From contig JAVVPF010000018.1 of the NCBI GenBank assembly GCA_036655895.1, forward strand, positions 1 through 61,439: a stretch of DNA of 61,439 nt, given 5' to 3'. The first letter of the stretch is position 1, and each line of letters begins with the position of its first letter. This DNA comes from Cloacibacillus sp. (GTDB lineage: Bacteria > Synergistota > Synergistia > Synergistales > Synergistaceae). Position numbers and translations under genes: made by a program. The notes beneath the pieces are model-generated. The model searched no databases, was not told the DNA's origin, and saw nothing but the letters and a program-made list of their open reading frames with translations. Of this stretch, positions 14,895 to 25,050 are shown piece after piece.

Positions 14895-17852
14895 ATGATT
14901 GAACAACAAAGCAGCGAAAGACCAGAGCACTATAACGACGACCAGTTTCTGACAGCCAGATCATTCCCGGCTGGTATCTGTAAATTTTTGCCTGACGAGG
15001 CGTTTACCGTTACTTTTATAAATGGGAAGGCGCTGGCCGTTGTCGGCGTCGACTATGCAGAAAATCTTCTTTCTCTGATCCACGAGAAGGATTTTGGCCG
15101 CTTTCATGATGAAGTGACGGCAAATATATCGCAGGGCGCGTATGATTTTCAGTGCGAAGCGAGGATAGTTCGCAAAGACGGCGGCGGCGCGTGGCTTTTG
15201 TTCTCCATTTCCTACGATCCCACGACAAATGAAGCCGCAGCCGTGCTGGTGGATATGACTTTGCGCAGGCGCGCCGAAGAACAGCTTCGCGTCAAAGAAG
15301 AAGAATACAGCATGGTGATGGCGCATACCAATAAACATATTTTTCGTTTTGACGTGCGCCAACGGAAGGCCTACCTTCCAAAGGACACGCTTGAACTTCT
15401 GGGCTACTTCGGCGACGTCGAGATAAACGTTCCAAATTCTGTGCTGGCCTCCGGCGCGCTGCCCGCTGAGAGCCAGGCCGTTTACGTAAAATTTTTTGAG
15501 GATATGGTGGCAGGCATTCCCAACGGCCAGGCCTACATACAGTTTCGCGTCAAGGACGGCTCTTTTCGCTGGTTCCGCATGAACTATTCGCTCGTATGCG
15601 ACGAGGACGGAGAACCTTGGCAGGGCATCGTCTCCTTTGAGGACGTCACAGAACTGCGCGAGCGCGAGGCGGCCTATCAGAAATGGAAGCAGACCTACCG
15701 CGCAATAGACCCGCAGAAGATGATGTACTATGAATTCAACCTTACGCAGAGAACCTGCGAATGTGAAGAGGGCTAGCTGGTGCCTCACATTTCGCGGGCA
15801 GGCAATTTTACGATGGAGGCCATGACGGAGATCGCCGCGGCAAATACCCTCTACGAAAATGACCGCGACAGCTACGAACAGTTTTTCAACGTTGAACGAA
15901 TGAAGGGGCTTTACGCGCAGAATAAACGTACGGACATGCTGGAGTTCCGCTATTACGCGAAGGACGGCTCTGTGAGATGGGCGCGCGCCGTCATCGACCT
16001 GCTGCAATACCCCTATTCCACCGATATAAAATGCTATTTGCTCATTGAGGACGTCCACGAGGGACGTATCGCCAATATCACTCTGCTTGAGCGCTCAACG
16101 CGCGATTCGCTCACCTCCGTGCTGAACAGGAGGGCCTTTGAGGATTCCGTAAAAGAGCTGCTGGAGGGCGAGGCCCTGGGTGACGGCGCGGTAGTTATGA
16201 TGCTTGACGTGGACGGCTTTAAATATGTCAATGATTCTATGGGACACGCCGTCGGCGACGACGTGCTCATTCACGTCGCTGAGAGCATTTCTTCGCTGAT
16301 GCGCCCAGGGGAGATGGTAGGCCGCATGGGCGGCGACGAATTTATGATATGCCTGCGCGGCGCATCCCGTGCCGAGGCCGCGGCGCGCGCCGATATGATA
16401 GGCCGCCTCGCACGTCTTTACGAAAAGGAAAGCGTAAACGTTTCAGTGAGCATAGGGCTTGCCATGTACCCCGACGACGCACGGAACTTTGAGGACATAT
16501 ACAGATGTGCGGACCGCGCCCTCTACGCGGCAAAGAACGAGGGCAAGGACCGGCACATGTTTTACGACGCCTGCATGGAAGAAAACGGCGTCGCTGCGCA
16601 AGTGGGGGAAGGCTCCGCGCTGTTCGATAAAAAAGCGCACGTCCCGCAGTTTCAGGCGCTGCGTGAAAAAATATTGGAGGCCAGCCGCCGCGCGGCGGAT
16701 GACGGACGCGACCTCTCAAAATTAAATTCGCTGATGCTGCGTATGCGCACCTCGGTCTTTGAATGGAACGCGGAGGAGGGCCTCGTGCAGTGCAGCGGCG
16801 CGCTCTACGATTATCTGCTCTTTGACGAGGGCCGGATAGACAAAGTGGTGCAAAATCCCGCGATTGACGCGCTCCATCCAGACGACGCGGAGCTGTATAA
16901 AAAGAACGTCACCTACAGCTTTTTCTACGGCGCGCAAAACCTCCGCACCGTATGCAGGCTGAAGCGTCACGACGGCGTCTACGCACAGTGCCGTTTCAAT
17001 ATATTCTGCGAACGCAACAAACAGGGCGGCCTCTTGCGCGTCTCCGGGATGCTTCAGGAACTGGGCCGGGAGTTCCGTGTGCAGGACCTATATCCGGAGA
17101 TGGTCGTCAATAATATGATCGCGGGTTCCGTAGTGCTGGAAGTTTCCGATAAAATGCAGTTTGTCTACGCGACCCCATCCTTTTACAAAGTGACCGGCAT
17201 CCAGGAGGATGTTTCGCTTGCCTGCGATTTTGAAAATACGCTGATGAAGGTGCTGCCGGACGACCGCTAACATATCCGCAGCGCGCTTAAAACAGCCGCG
17301 GCTCTTGGAAAGGCGGAGGCCGTTTACAGAGTCATTCTTGCCGAAGGCATCGGGTGGAGATGCGCGCGGATATCCGTAGCGCAGAAAAACGCCGCTTGCG
17401 CCGTTTGCGTAGCCACCGTTTTTGACGTAACGAGCCAGCAGATGTACGGCGCATACCTTCGCGCCGCGGCGGAACTGACGCGCAGCGGGATGTTCGTCTA
17501 TGAGAGCGGCAAGCCTGTAAAGCTAACGGCAGCAAGCGATTGGTTCAAAAAAAATGTGCTCAGAAGCGGCGAAGATGAGAAAATTTTTAAAGAGGAACAC
17601 CTTACAAGGCTTATTGCGCCAGAGGCGCTGGAGTCGGTAAAAAAGAGGCTTGACGCAAACGCCGCAACGCAGCAGGAAAATGCCGTCTCATGCCGCATAA
17701 ACCTGCGTGGCGCGCCAGGCGCTCCCGCGAAGCTCTGTCTGCGTTCCGCCTTTTTGGGACTTTCCACGGAGGGCAGGAGGCTCAATCTGCTTATCCTAAC
17801 GGAGGCCGGGGCGGACGTTGCACCGGACATCCCGGCGCGCGAGCTTTTTTAG
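14895..17852 (+). pseudogene. Multi-PAS diguanylate cyclase gene broken by two in-frame stops
   Basis: A single 986-codon frame encodes PAS-like domains (one with a FRVKDGSFRWFRMNYSL segment), a PAC-like stretch before GGDEF, and a GGDEF domain with RMGGDEFMICLRG, LDVDGFKYVNDSMGHAVGDDVL and SIGLAMYP. Two more PAS-like segments follow. The frame is stopped by TAG at 15774-15776, inside the second sensor region, and by TAA at 17268-17270. Coding character is unbroken across both stops: the text continues as ...CECEEG*LVPHISRAG... and ...LPDDR*HIRSALK.... The middle piece (15780-17270) could still be made from GTG 15780 with an intact cyclase motif. Different stop codons argue against programmed recoding. 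A recent pseudogene or a sequencing artefact is likely. Confidence 0.75.
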
Positions 17853-17955
17853 ACAGACGCGCGCGGCAAGCATCCATAACGCGCCTTGCGGATGCGGCGG
17901 CAAAAGCCGCCGCAACGGGCACATAGCCGCCGCGATAAAACGCGAGGGACCACGC

Positions 17956-18000
17956 AGCCGCCGCGCCATTTTGACGCGGCGGCTCGTATTTTCTGTTTTT
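17956..18000 (+). terminator. Terminator after the broken cyclase gene
   Basis: AGCCGCCGCG (17956-17965) and CGCGGCGGCT (17975-17984) form a 10-bp stem, followed by a T-rich run. A second small stem (CTGCC/GGCAG, 18086-18099, then TTTTATT) follows. The rest of 17853-18168 holds a weak TTGACA at 18105 that may drive the next operon; nothing else is seen. Confidence 0.75.
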
Positions 18001-18168
18001 GATCGGCGTTGTGCGCCGGCAACTTGTATCTCTCTTCCTTTATGTTATTATTACAGCGGCAAATCATAACAGCACAGCTTGGTCTCTGCCGCGCGGCAGT
18101 TTTATTGACAGCTCCCATGATGTGCAGATAACGGGGACGTATTTATAAAATAAAAGAGGAGCGTTTTG

Positions 18169-19488
18169 TTGAAAAAATATATTGTCCTTCTCGTGCTGCT
18201 TTTTATATCGGGCCTTTGCGGATATTTTATCTTGAGAAACCACGAGGGCGCGGCATCTTCCGTGTATACGGACAAAAATGTTTTTAAAGCTCCAATGTAT
18301 AAATGGGGAGACGTCTCTGGTGAGACTATAACCATCTGGAATAAATCCAAAGAGCTGGAGCGCCCCTATATGAAAAAGGCCTTTGAACGCTACCGGCAGC
18401 TCACGGGAAATAAAATAAAAATAGTGGACCTCCCCGCGGCGGATTTTGTAAAAGAGACGGCGCGGGCTCTTGCTTCCGCCGACGGCGGCATCGACATCCT
18501 GCTGAGCTACGGCGGCACAAACATAGAAAACCTCGACCCCGACAAAAATTTTTATGACTTCACAAGCGCGGTCTGGGCGCGTGACGTCACTGTCTCCGCG
18601 CTGAGCCAGGCCGTCTACAACGGCCGCATAGTAGGCCTGCCGCACTGGGAGGCCTCTGTCTCAGGCACGCTCTACAATAAAAAAATATTTGCAAAATACG
18701 ATTTGAAGCCGCCGACAAACCAACGCGAATTTATGGCCGTGTGCGAAGAGCTGCTGCGCCACGGCGTGACGCCGGTCTATCTGCCCTATAAAGAGATAAC
18801 GATGCTCCTTTACCAGTTCCCGATGGACGCCATTACGGAAAACGTTAAAAACATCATGGCGCTCAACAGCGGCGCCAGCAAATACGCGGACTTTCCTGAA
18901 ATGAGAAAAATCATCGAATGGTATAAAACGATGTCCGACAAAGGTTATTTTGGCGAAGACTATCTAGGGAACGACTGGAACGGCATGGATGGCGCGATGA
19001 AGGGTGAAAAATACGCGATGATGCTCTGCTGGGACACCTGGCTATACACCAACTTCACCGGGGATCCAAACGATTTCGGCCTTATGCCGGCCTTTATGGG
19101 TTATCCAGACGAAGGCACCTTTGAGGGGGCGAACCTTGCCATCTTTATGGTCAACAAGAAGAGCCGCCATTTAAAAGCCGCGCTAGATCTCGTGAACTTC
19201 CTCGCCGACCCACACAACTATAATATTACCTTCGATAAAATGTACACCGCCCCCATCTTCAAAAATCAGGTGAAAAACATATCCACGCCGCAGTATATGG
19301 AGGTGGAGGGCGCCGCGCAGAAACTGACGAGAGAGTCCTACACATGGCTTCGCGTAAGGGGCTTCTCGCAGTCCGACGCGCAGTATATCCAAAAATACAT
19401 GAGGGGCGGCGGCGCCTACACCGTGGACGACTGTCTGCGCGAGATGGACATGGCGCGCCTTGAGCGCTGCGCCGCCGAGCGGTTTTGA
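18169..19488 (+). CDS. Membrane-anchored extracellular solute-binding protein, family 1-like (probable sensor partner)
   Basis: A 439-aa periplasmic binding protein with one N-terminal hydrophobic segment ([19 protein letters not shown]) that probably anchors it. The fold is that of ABC sugar-binding proteins: [23 protein letters not shown] at the start of lobe 1, [28 protein letters not shown] in the hinge, and [13 protein letters not shown]. No permease or ATPase follows. Instead the next genes are a hybrid histidine kinase and an HD-GYP regulator, so it likely presents a ligand to the kinase. TTG 18169 has AGAGGAG seven bases upstream; TTG 18166 is too close. Ligand unknown, perhaps a sugar. 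Confidence 0.8.
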   Translation: MKKYIVLLVLLFISGLCGYFILRNHEGAASSVYTDKNVFKAPMYKWGDVSGETITIWNKSKELERPYMKKAFERYRQLTGNKIKIVDLPAADFVKETARALASADGGIDILLSYGGTNIENLDPDKNFYDFTSAVWARDVTVSALSQAVYNGRIVGLPHWEASVSGTLYNKKIFAKYDLKPPTNQREFMAVCEELLRHGVTPVYLPYKEITMLLYQFPMDAITENVKNIMALNSGASKYADFPEMRKIIEWYKTMSDKGYFGEDYLGNDWNGMDGAMKGEKYAMMLCWDTWLYTNFTGDPNDFGLMPAFMGYPDEGTFEGANLAIFMVNKKSRHLKAALDLVNFLADPHNYNITFDKMYTAPIFKNQVKNISTPQYMEVEGAAQKLTRESYTWLRVRGFSQSDAQYIQKYMRGGGAYTVDDCLREMDMARLERCAAERF

Positions 19489-19514
19489 TATGAGTAAGCG
19501 GGAGGCTGACTTTA

Positions 19515-22500
19515 TTGCATAAGGCTGTGGAAGAGCTGAACAGCAAAAACAACAGGCTGGCCTTTGTCATTGTGCTGACGGCCATCTCCGTCGTCGTCTT
19601 TGCCGCGGCGGTCGCCTCATACCTCAGAAATTTTGAGAACGCGCTTGTGACGGAAAACAGCAGCTACCTCTCCGAGATTGCGGAACATATCGCCGTCAAC
19701 GTACAGATAGTGGTCGACGACAGGGAAAAGGCGCTGGAGACCGCGGCTCTATCCTTTGCGGCTCTGCCTTCCGGAAACGCCCGCCGCACCTTCCTTGAGA
19801 CCTTCGCTAAAAAATACGGCTTTGAATACGCCGCCTACTGCGACGTTGCCGGAAAGACCACAGCTACGCTTCCCTTTGAAGAAAAAGACCTCAGGCTCGA
19901 ACCGTATTTCAAAAAGACGGCAGAGGGCGCAAAGAGCGTTACCAGCTATCTGCCGATGAAGATAATGCAGAACAGAGTCGTCTCCGGGCTGCTTTTCAGC
20001 GTCCCAGTCTATGGCGCGGGCGGAGAATGCGGTAAAGTCAAGGGCGTTCTTGTCGCGCTGCTTGATATGAAGACGCTTGGCGAACTGCTGCACATAGCGG
20101 CCTTCAACGGCCAGGGCTCGACATATATCATAGACAGCAACGGCGACACCGTGCTCCACACCTCGCGCATCGACTACGGGAACTTTTACTTTGCAATGAG
20201 GAATACGACATTTGACAGCCGCTACAGCGTGGACGAGATGATAGCAAACATCGAAAAGCGCAAGTCCGGCTTTACCATCTACAGCAGCTTTGGCGTCAAG
20301 AAATATCTTTACCATAAATATCTGGGTATAGATTCATGGAGCGTCGTCTCCACAATAGACAAAGACATAATAACGGCAAAGACGACGCGGCTTACGCGCG
20401 AACTTATGGCGGCTGGCGTCTTCATGATATTCCTCTTCCCAACGCTCCTTGCCGCCGCCTTCGTGCTTCTTGGGGCCTCTCGCGGCTACAAACGCGACGC
20501 TGAGGCGAAGAGCGCCTTCCTCGCCAATATGAGCCATGAGATACGCACCCCGATGAACGCCATCATCGGCATCAGCGAAATATTGCTTCGGGAAAAAATC
20601 ACGGGGCGGCAGAGAAAGTATGTGGTCAACATCATAAACGCCGGCAATGGGCTGCTTGCCATCATCAACGATATTTTGGACATATCGAAGATAGAGTCCG
20701 GCAAATTCTCCATCGTCAACGAGGAATACGAACCAGAGTCCCTCATATACGACATAGTCACCATCATTTCAATAAAAATAGCCGACAAGCCGGTCGAGTT
20801 CATCGTTGACATAGACCCGTCGATGCCGAAATATCTCACGGGCGACATGATAAGGGTAAAGCAGGTGCTGCTGAACATCATAGGCAACGCCGTGAAGTTC
20901 ACAAGCCGCGGATACATCAAGCTGAGCTTTTGCGCAAAGCCGCTTGACGACGGCACGGCGGAGATAGAGATCTCCATAGAGGACACTGGCATCGGGATAC
21001 GGAAAAAAGATATGGACGACCTGTTCGTCAGCTTCAATCAGGTGGATACGCACCGTAACCACGCAATAGAGGGAACGGGGCTCGGCCTCATAATCTCAAA
21101 GCGGCTCTGTGAGATGATGGGCGGCGGTATAACCGTAGAAAGCGAATACGAAAAAGGCTCCACCTTCACCGTCCGTATCAGACAGGGGCTTACAAGGCCG
21201 GAGATGATGATGCGCATTGGCGACGTACGAAATGTCAGCGTACTGATGCTTGAGGAATCGGAGATGCTGCGCGGGCATTTCTCCTCGTGCCTCCAAAAAA
21301 TGAAGCTGCAATACGAACTTTGCGCCGACTATGAGAGCTTTGTGAAAAAACTTAAGGCCGCGCGCGTCACGCACGCAATCGTGCGGCCTGAAACGCTGCA
21401 AAGGCTTATTGCGGATAAACTTGCGGTGGACGGCGTCAGCCTCATCGTCATGCTCAGTTTAAAAGATCAGACTATGACGGAGGATTACAAACTTACGATA
21501 CTGTCGCCGCTCTTCACGCCGCAGCTTGCGGCGATAGTAGACGGACGGTGTGACGGCGCGTGTGCGCAGACGTTCGGCGGGATAGAGCTGCTTGCCATAC
21601 AGCCCATGCCGTTTGTCAGGATACTTTTGGTAGACGACAACGAGGTCAATCTACAGGTGGCAAACGGCCTTATGCTTCCATATCACATGCAGGTCGACTA
21701 CGCGCTTTCCGGTAAAAGGGCCGTCTCAATGATACAAGCGCGCGACTACGACATCGTATTCATGGACCACATGATGCCGGATATGGACGGAGTGGAGGCG
21801 GTCAAGATAATACGCTCTCTGCCGGACGAACGGATGCGCGAGCTTCCGATCGTGGCGCTCACCGCAAACGTCACGCAGGACGCGAGGGAGCTGTTTATGA
21901 AGTCGGGCTTCGACGACTTCCTCTCAAAACCAATTGAGACGGTGCAGCTGGATGCGATACTGAAAAAATGGCTCAAGGATAAAAACGACGAACGCGCGCG
22001 GGAAAATCCCGAAGAGGCGAAGGCCTATCAGAAAATGTTTGCGCGGGAGGAAGAGAACCGTTCTCCGAAGAATACGGTAGAAGAAGAATTTATGTATACG
22101 GACTGCGTGAACTTTGCCGCGGGCGTGGAAAAGCTTGGAAGCAAAGAACTCTACTGCGGTATTCTTGACACCTACTGCCGATCGGCGGCGGAAAAGCTGG
22201 CCTGTCTTCCGAAACTTTTTGGGGAGGAAGAGATGGAGCGCTTCGCAATAGAGGTGCACGGCATAAAGGGCGCAAGCGCGGGCGTATTCGCGGGGGCTGT
22301 CGCCGAAAGGGCCGCGGAGCTTGAACGTTTCGCAAAAGATTGCGCGATAAGCGATATAGCGGAGGCTCTGCCGCCGTTTTTGAAACTGCTTGAAAAAACG
22401 CTTGGCGAAATAAGAGCCTTTGTGGACGAATACGGCAAAAAGCGGCCGGAACCGTCGGCGGAAGAGCGGCGCCGCTCCGAAACGCCACTTTCCGCAGACG

Positions 22501-22718
22501 CGCTCGCCGCATTCAAAGAGGCCTTCCTCGATTTTGATACGGAGAGGCTCAAGGGACTATTTGAAGAACAGTCGACGCTCGTCTACGACGAAGACAGCAT
22601 GGATCTGCTTTCAAAACTGCAAGAGTGCTTCGCGGGCTACGAATTTGAAACTCCTGTAAAGCTGATCGAAGAATACGAAGCGGCCTCAAGCGCCAAAGAT
22701 AAGGACGGTAATAGGTAA
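19515..22718 (+). CDS. Hybrid sensor histidine kinase (Cache-like sensor, HisKA, HATPase, pseudo-receiver, receiver, HPt)
   Basis: A 1067-aa phosphorelay protein. Domain order: TM1 (about residues 16-37), an extracytoplasmic Cache-like region (40-290), TM2 (about 296-320), HisKA with His341 in NMSHEIRTPMN, HATPase (N box NIIGNAVKFTSRG; DTGIGIRKKD; GTGLGL), a degenerate receiver (VSVLMLEESEMLRG, no Asp pocket), a full receiver with Asp751 in VFMDHMMPDMDG, and a C-terminal HPt with His915 in EVHGIKGAS. The TTG start has GGAGG nine bases upstream. It lies between a binding protein and an HD-GYP regulator in one operon, so the output is likely c-di-GMP breakdown. Confidence 0.92.
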   Translation: MHKAVEELNSKNNRLAFVIVLTAISVVVFAAAVASYLRNFENALVTENSSYLSEIAEHIAVNVQIVVDDREKALETAALSFAALPSGNARRTFLETFAKKYGFEYAAYCDVAGKTTATLPFEEKDLRLEPYFKKTAEGAKSVTSYLPMKIMQNRVVSGLLFSVPVYGAGGECGKVKGVLVALLDMKTLGELLHIAAFNGQGSTYIIDSNGDTVLHTSRIDYGNFYFAMRNTTFDSRYSVDEMIANIEKRKSGFTIYSSFGVKKYLYHKYLGIDSWSVVSTIDKDIITAKTTRLTRELMAAGVFMIFLFPTLLAAAFVLLGASRGYKRDAEAKSAFLANMSHEIRTPMNAIIGISEILLREKITGRQRKYVVNIINAGNGLLAIINDILDISKIESGKFSIVNEEYEPESLIYDIVTIISIKIADKPVEFIVDIDPSMPKYLTGDMIRVKQVLLNIIGNAVKFTSRGYIKLSFCAKPLDDGTAEIEISIEDTGIGIRKKDMDDLFVSFNQVDTHRNHAIEGTGLGLIISKRLCEMMGGGITVESEYEKGSTFTVRIRQGLTRPEMMMRIGDVRNVSVLMLEESEMLRGHFSSCLQKMKLQYELCADYESFVKKLKAARVTHAIVRPETLQRLIADKLAVDGVSLIVMLSLKDQTMTEDYKLTILSPLFTPQLAAIVDGRCDGACAQTFGGIELLAIQPMPFVRILLVDDNEVNLQVANGLMLPYHMQVDYALSGKRAVSMIQARDYDIVFMDHMMPDMDGVEAVKIIRSLPDERMRELPIVALTANVTQDARELFMKSGFDDFLSKPIETVQLDAILKKWLKDKNDERARENPEEAKAYQKMFAREEENRSPKNTVEEEFMYTDCVNFAAGVEKLGSKELYCGILDTYCRSAAEKLACLPKLFGEEEMERFAIEVHGIKGASAGVFAGAVAERAAELERFAKDCAISDIAEALPPFLKLLEKTLGEIRAFVDEYGKKRPEPSAEERRRSETPLSADALAAFKEAFLDFDTERLKGLFEEQSTLVYDEDSMDLLSKLQECFAGYEFETPVKLIEEYEAASSAKDKDGNR

Positions 22719-22719
22719 G

Positions 22720-23790
22720 ATGGACGAAAATCAGAGAAGGCATATCGTTATAGTTGACGACGAAGCGGTCAACCTGGATTTGGCTGAGAGCGTCTTAAGC
22801 GGTCATTATAAACTGACTAAGCTCATCTCGGGACATCAGCTTCTTAAACTTCTGACGCGCGTCAAGCCTGATATGATACTGCTGGACGTCCGTATGCCGG
22901 AGATGGACGGATATGAGATACTTCGTCGGATAAACGAAGAGCCGCAGCTGCGCAACATCCCAGTGATATTCCTCACGGGGCAGGACGACGTATCAAGCGA
23001 ACGAAAGGGCTTTCAGCTTGGGGCGAAGGATTTCATAAAAAAACCGTTCGACAACGACGTCATGTTTGCCCGCATACGCTCGCAGATGGAGCTTTACGAA
23101 TACCGCACGATGCTGGAGCAGGTCGTGGAGGAGAAGGCCAGCCGCATAAGCGACCTGCAGCATGTGCTGACGGTGAGCTGGGCGGAGATGATAGAGTCGC
23201 GGGACGGCACCACCGGCAACCACGTCCGCAACACGATGGAATACTATAAAATACTTATAAACGCCATGCTCAGATATCCGAAATACGAAGACGAACTCCC
23301 GGAACGGATGATAAACGAGATTTTTCGCGCCTCCGCGCTGCACGACATCGGAAAGATAGGCATCAGCGACACGATACTAAAAAAGCCGGGGCCGCTTGAC
23401 GCGGGAGAATTTGAAACCATGAAGGCGCACAGCGCGATAGGCGCCCAGATGATAGGCAAGATAATCTCAAAGTCGCATTTTGACGAATTTCTCAACTTTG
23501 CGAAGGACATGGCGAACTACCATCATGAGCGCTGGGACGGCACCGGTTATCCGTGCGGACTTAAGGGCCTTGAGATACCGACCTACGTGCGCGCTCTCTC
23601 AATAGTCGACGTTTACGACGCGCTCACGTCGGTGCGCCCGTATAAAAAAGCCTTCTCCCACCATGAGGCGCTTGATATAATCACGCGGGACTGCGGAAAA
23701 TTTTTTGACCCGGAGATATTTACCGTCTTTATGGAAAACCATGAGGCAATGGCCGCCATGCCGAAGGACGGCCTTCTGATAGTCGAGTGA
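22720..23790 (+). CDS. Response regulator with HD-GYP c-di-GMP phosphodiesterase domain
   Basis: A 356-aa RpfG-like protein. The N-terminal receiver (IVIVDDEAVNLDLAES, phospho-acceptor in MILLDVRMPEMDGYEIL, Lys in FIKKPF) is followed by a helical linker and an HD-GYP domain. That domain shows GNHVRN, ASALHDIGKIGI (the HD pair), HSAIGAQMI, YHHERWDGTGYPCGLKG (the GYP motif) and VDVYDALTSVRPYK. All catalytic elements look intact, so it should hydrolyse c-di-GMP when phosphorylated. The start codon lies one base after the kinase stop, which ties it to the hybrid kinase as its partner. Confidence 0.94.
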   Translation: MDENQRRHIVIVDDEAVNLDLAESVLSGHYKLTKLISGHQLLKLLTRVKPDMILLDVRMPEMDGYEILRRINEEPQLRNIPVIFLTGQDDVSSERKGFQLGAKDFIKKPFDNDVMFARIRSQMELYEYRTMLEQVVEEKASRISDLQHVLTVSWAEMIESRDGTTGNHVRNTMEYYKILINAMLRYPKYEDELPERMINEIFRASALHDIGKIGISDTILKKPGPLDAGEFETMKAHSAIGAQMIGKIISKSHFDEFLNFAKDMANYHHERWDGTGYPCGLKGLEIPTYVRALSIVDVYDALTSVRPYKKAFSHHEALDIITRDCGKFFDPEIFTVFMENHEAMAAMPKDGLLIVE

Positions 23791-23835
23791 CAAAAAGCGC
23801 GCCGCCCCGTGAGGGAGCGGCGCGCCGACTGATGT
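23791..23835. terminator. Terminator between HD-GYP gene and kbl
   Basis: GCGCGCCGC (23797-23805) and GCGGCGCGC (23817-23825) form a perfect 9-bp stem. On the minus strand TTTTTG follows directly, an ideal terminator for kbl. On the plus strand the T tract is weaker. Confidence 0.85.
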
Positions 23836-23841
23836 TTTCTG

Positions 23842-25029
23842 TTACAGCGCCATCTCTTTTTTGACTTCGGCGAAGGCCGCTATAGCCTTGTCCAAATCTT
23901 CGCGCGTGTGGGCCGCGGATACCTGAGTGCGTATGCGCGCTTTACCCTGAGGCACCACGGGGTAGAAGAAGCCCGTCACGTAGACGCCCTTTTTGAGCAG
24001 ACGAGAGGCGAACTCCGAGGCCACCTTCGCGTCGTAGAGCATTATCGGGACGATGGGGTGCGTGCCGGGGAGTATGTCAAAGCCAAGCTCGCCCATCTTT
24101 TCGCGGAAATATTTTGTGTTCTCATGCACGCGGTCGCGGTACTGCGTGGATTCTTCGAGCATCTTTATCACCTCAAGCGAGGCGCCGCAGATGGCTGGCG
24201 CCACCGTGTTTGAGAAAAGGTAGGGGCGGCTGCGCTGGCGAAGCAGGTCCACTATCTCTTTACGCGCGCTGACGTATCCGCCGGACGCGCCTCCGAGCGC
24301 CTTTCCCAGCGTGCCGGTTATGATGTCGACGCGGCCCATTACGCCGCAGTATTCCGGCGTCCCCTTGCCGTGCTCGCCCATGAAGCCGACCGCGTGGCTG
24401 TCGTCTACCATGACGAGAGCGTCATATTCGTCGGCCGTGTCGCAGATGCCTTTGAGGTTTGCGATGTATCCGTCCATTGAGAAGACGCCGTCTGTTACTA
24501 TGATCATTTTTTCCGCGCCTGCGGCCTTTGCCGCGTCAAGCTGTTCGCGCAGCGACGCCATGTCGTTGTTCTTGTAGCGGAATTTTTTCGCTTTGCAGAG
24601 GCGCACGCCGTCTATGATGCTCGCGTGGTTCAGCTCGTCGCTGATTATCGCGTCGTTTTCGCCAAATAACGGCTCAAAGACGCCGCCGTTTGCGTCAAAA
24701 CACGAGGAATAAAGTATGGTGTCCTCCGTTCCCAAAAAGCGGCTCACTGCCGCTTCAAGGTCTTTGTGGAGCTGCTGCGTGCCGCAGATGAAGCGCACGG
24801 AGGCGAGGCCGTAGCCCCATTTGTCGTAGGCCTCTTTTGCCGCCTTTATGAGGCGCGGGCTGTCGGCCAGCCCTAGATAGTTGTTGGCGCACATGTTGAT
24901 GACGCCGCTTTTTTCAGTCGTGTCGATTACGTCGCTCTGCGGCGTCGTTATTATGCGTTCGTCCTTGTAGAGGCCCTGTTTTTTTATATCGTCCAGCGTA
25001 GCTGCGAATTTGTTTATGGCGCTTTTCAT
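23842..25029 (-). CDS. kbl: Glycine C-acetyltransferase (2-amino-3-ketobutyrate CoA ligase)
   Basis: A PLP enzyme that splits 2-amino-3-oxobutyrate with CoA into glycine and acetyl-CoA, the second step of threonine breakdown. The 395-aa length is normal for the alpha-oxoamine synthase family. Visible are [23 protein letters not shown], the cofactor region [13 protein letters not shown], and the PLP-lysine segment [16 protein letters not shown]. tdh lies upstream on the same strand, with a diguanylate cyclase gene between. Glycine made here could feed a glycine-reductase route, consistent with the selenoprotein operon elsewhere in the window. Confidence 0.95.
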   Translation of the reverse strand: MKSAINKFAATLDDIKKQGLYKDERIITTPQSDVIDTTEKSGVINMCANNYLGLADSPRLIKAAKEAYDKWGYGLASVRFICGTQQLHKDLEAAVSRFLGTEDTILYSSCFDANGGVFEPLFGENDAIISDELNHASIIDGVRLCKAKKFRYKNNDMASLREQLDAAKAAGAEKMIIVTDGVFSMDGYIANLKGICDTADEYDALVMVDDSHAVGFMGEHGKGTPEYCGVMGRVDIITGTLGKALGGASGGYVSARKEIVDLLRQRSRPYLFSNTVAPAICGASLEVIKMLEESTQYRDRVHENTKYFREKMGELGFDILPGTHPIVPIMLYDAKVASEFASRLLKKGVYVTGFFYPVVPQGKARIRTQVSAAHTREDLDKAIAAFAEVKKEMAL

Positions 25030-25050
25030 GAAATATCTCTCCCTTGCGGT

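Noticed and set aside
14961-16058. 365-aa minus-strand frame opposite the PAS/GGDEF gene
   Set aside because: Plus-strand coding is clear from domain motifs; the antisense frame has no recognisable domain or ribosome site.
15774-17270. Recoding (stop-codon readthrough or pyrrolysine) in the PAS/GGDEF gene
   Set aside because: The two stops are different (TAG and TAA), and neither sits at a conserved functional site, so a broken gene is simpler.
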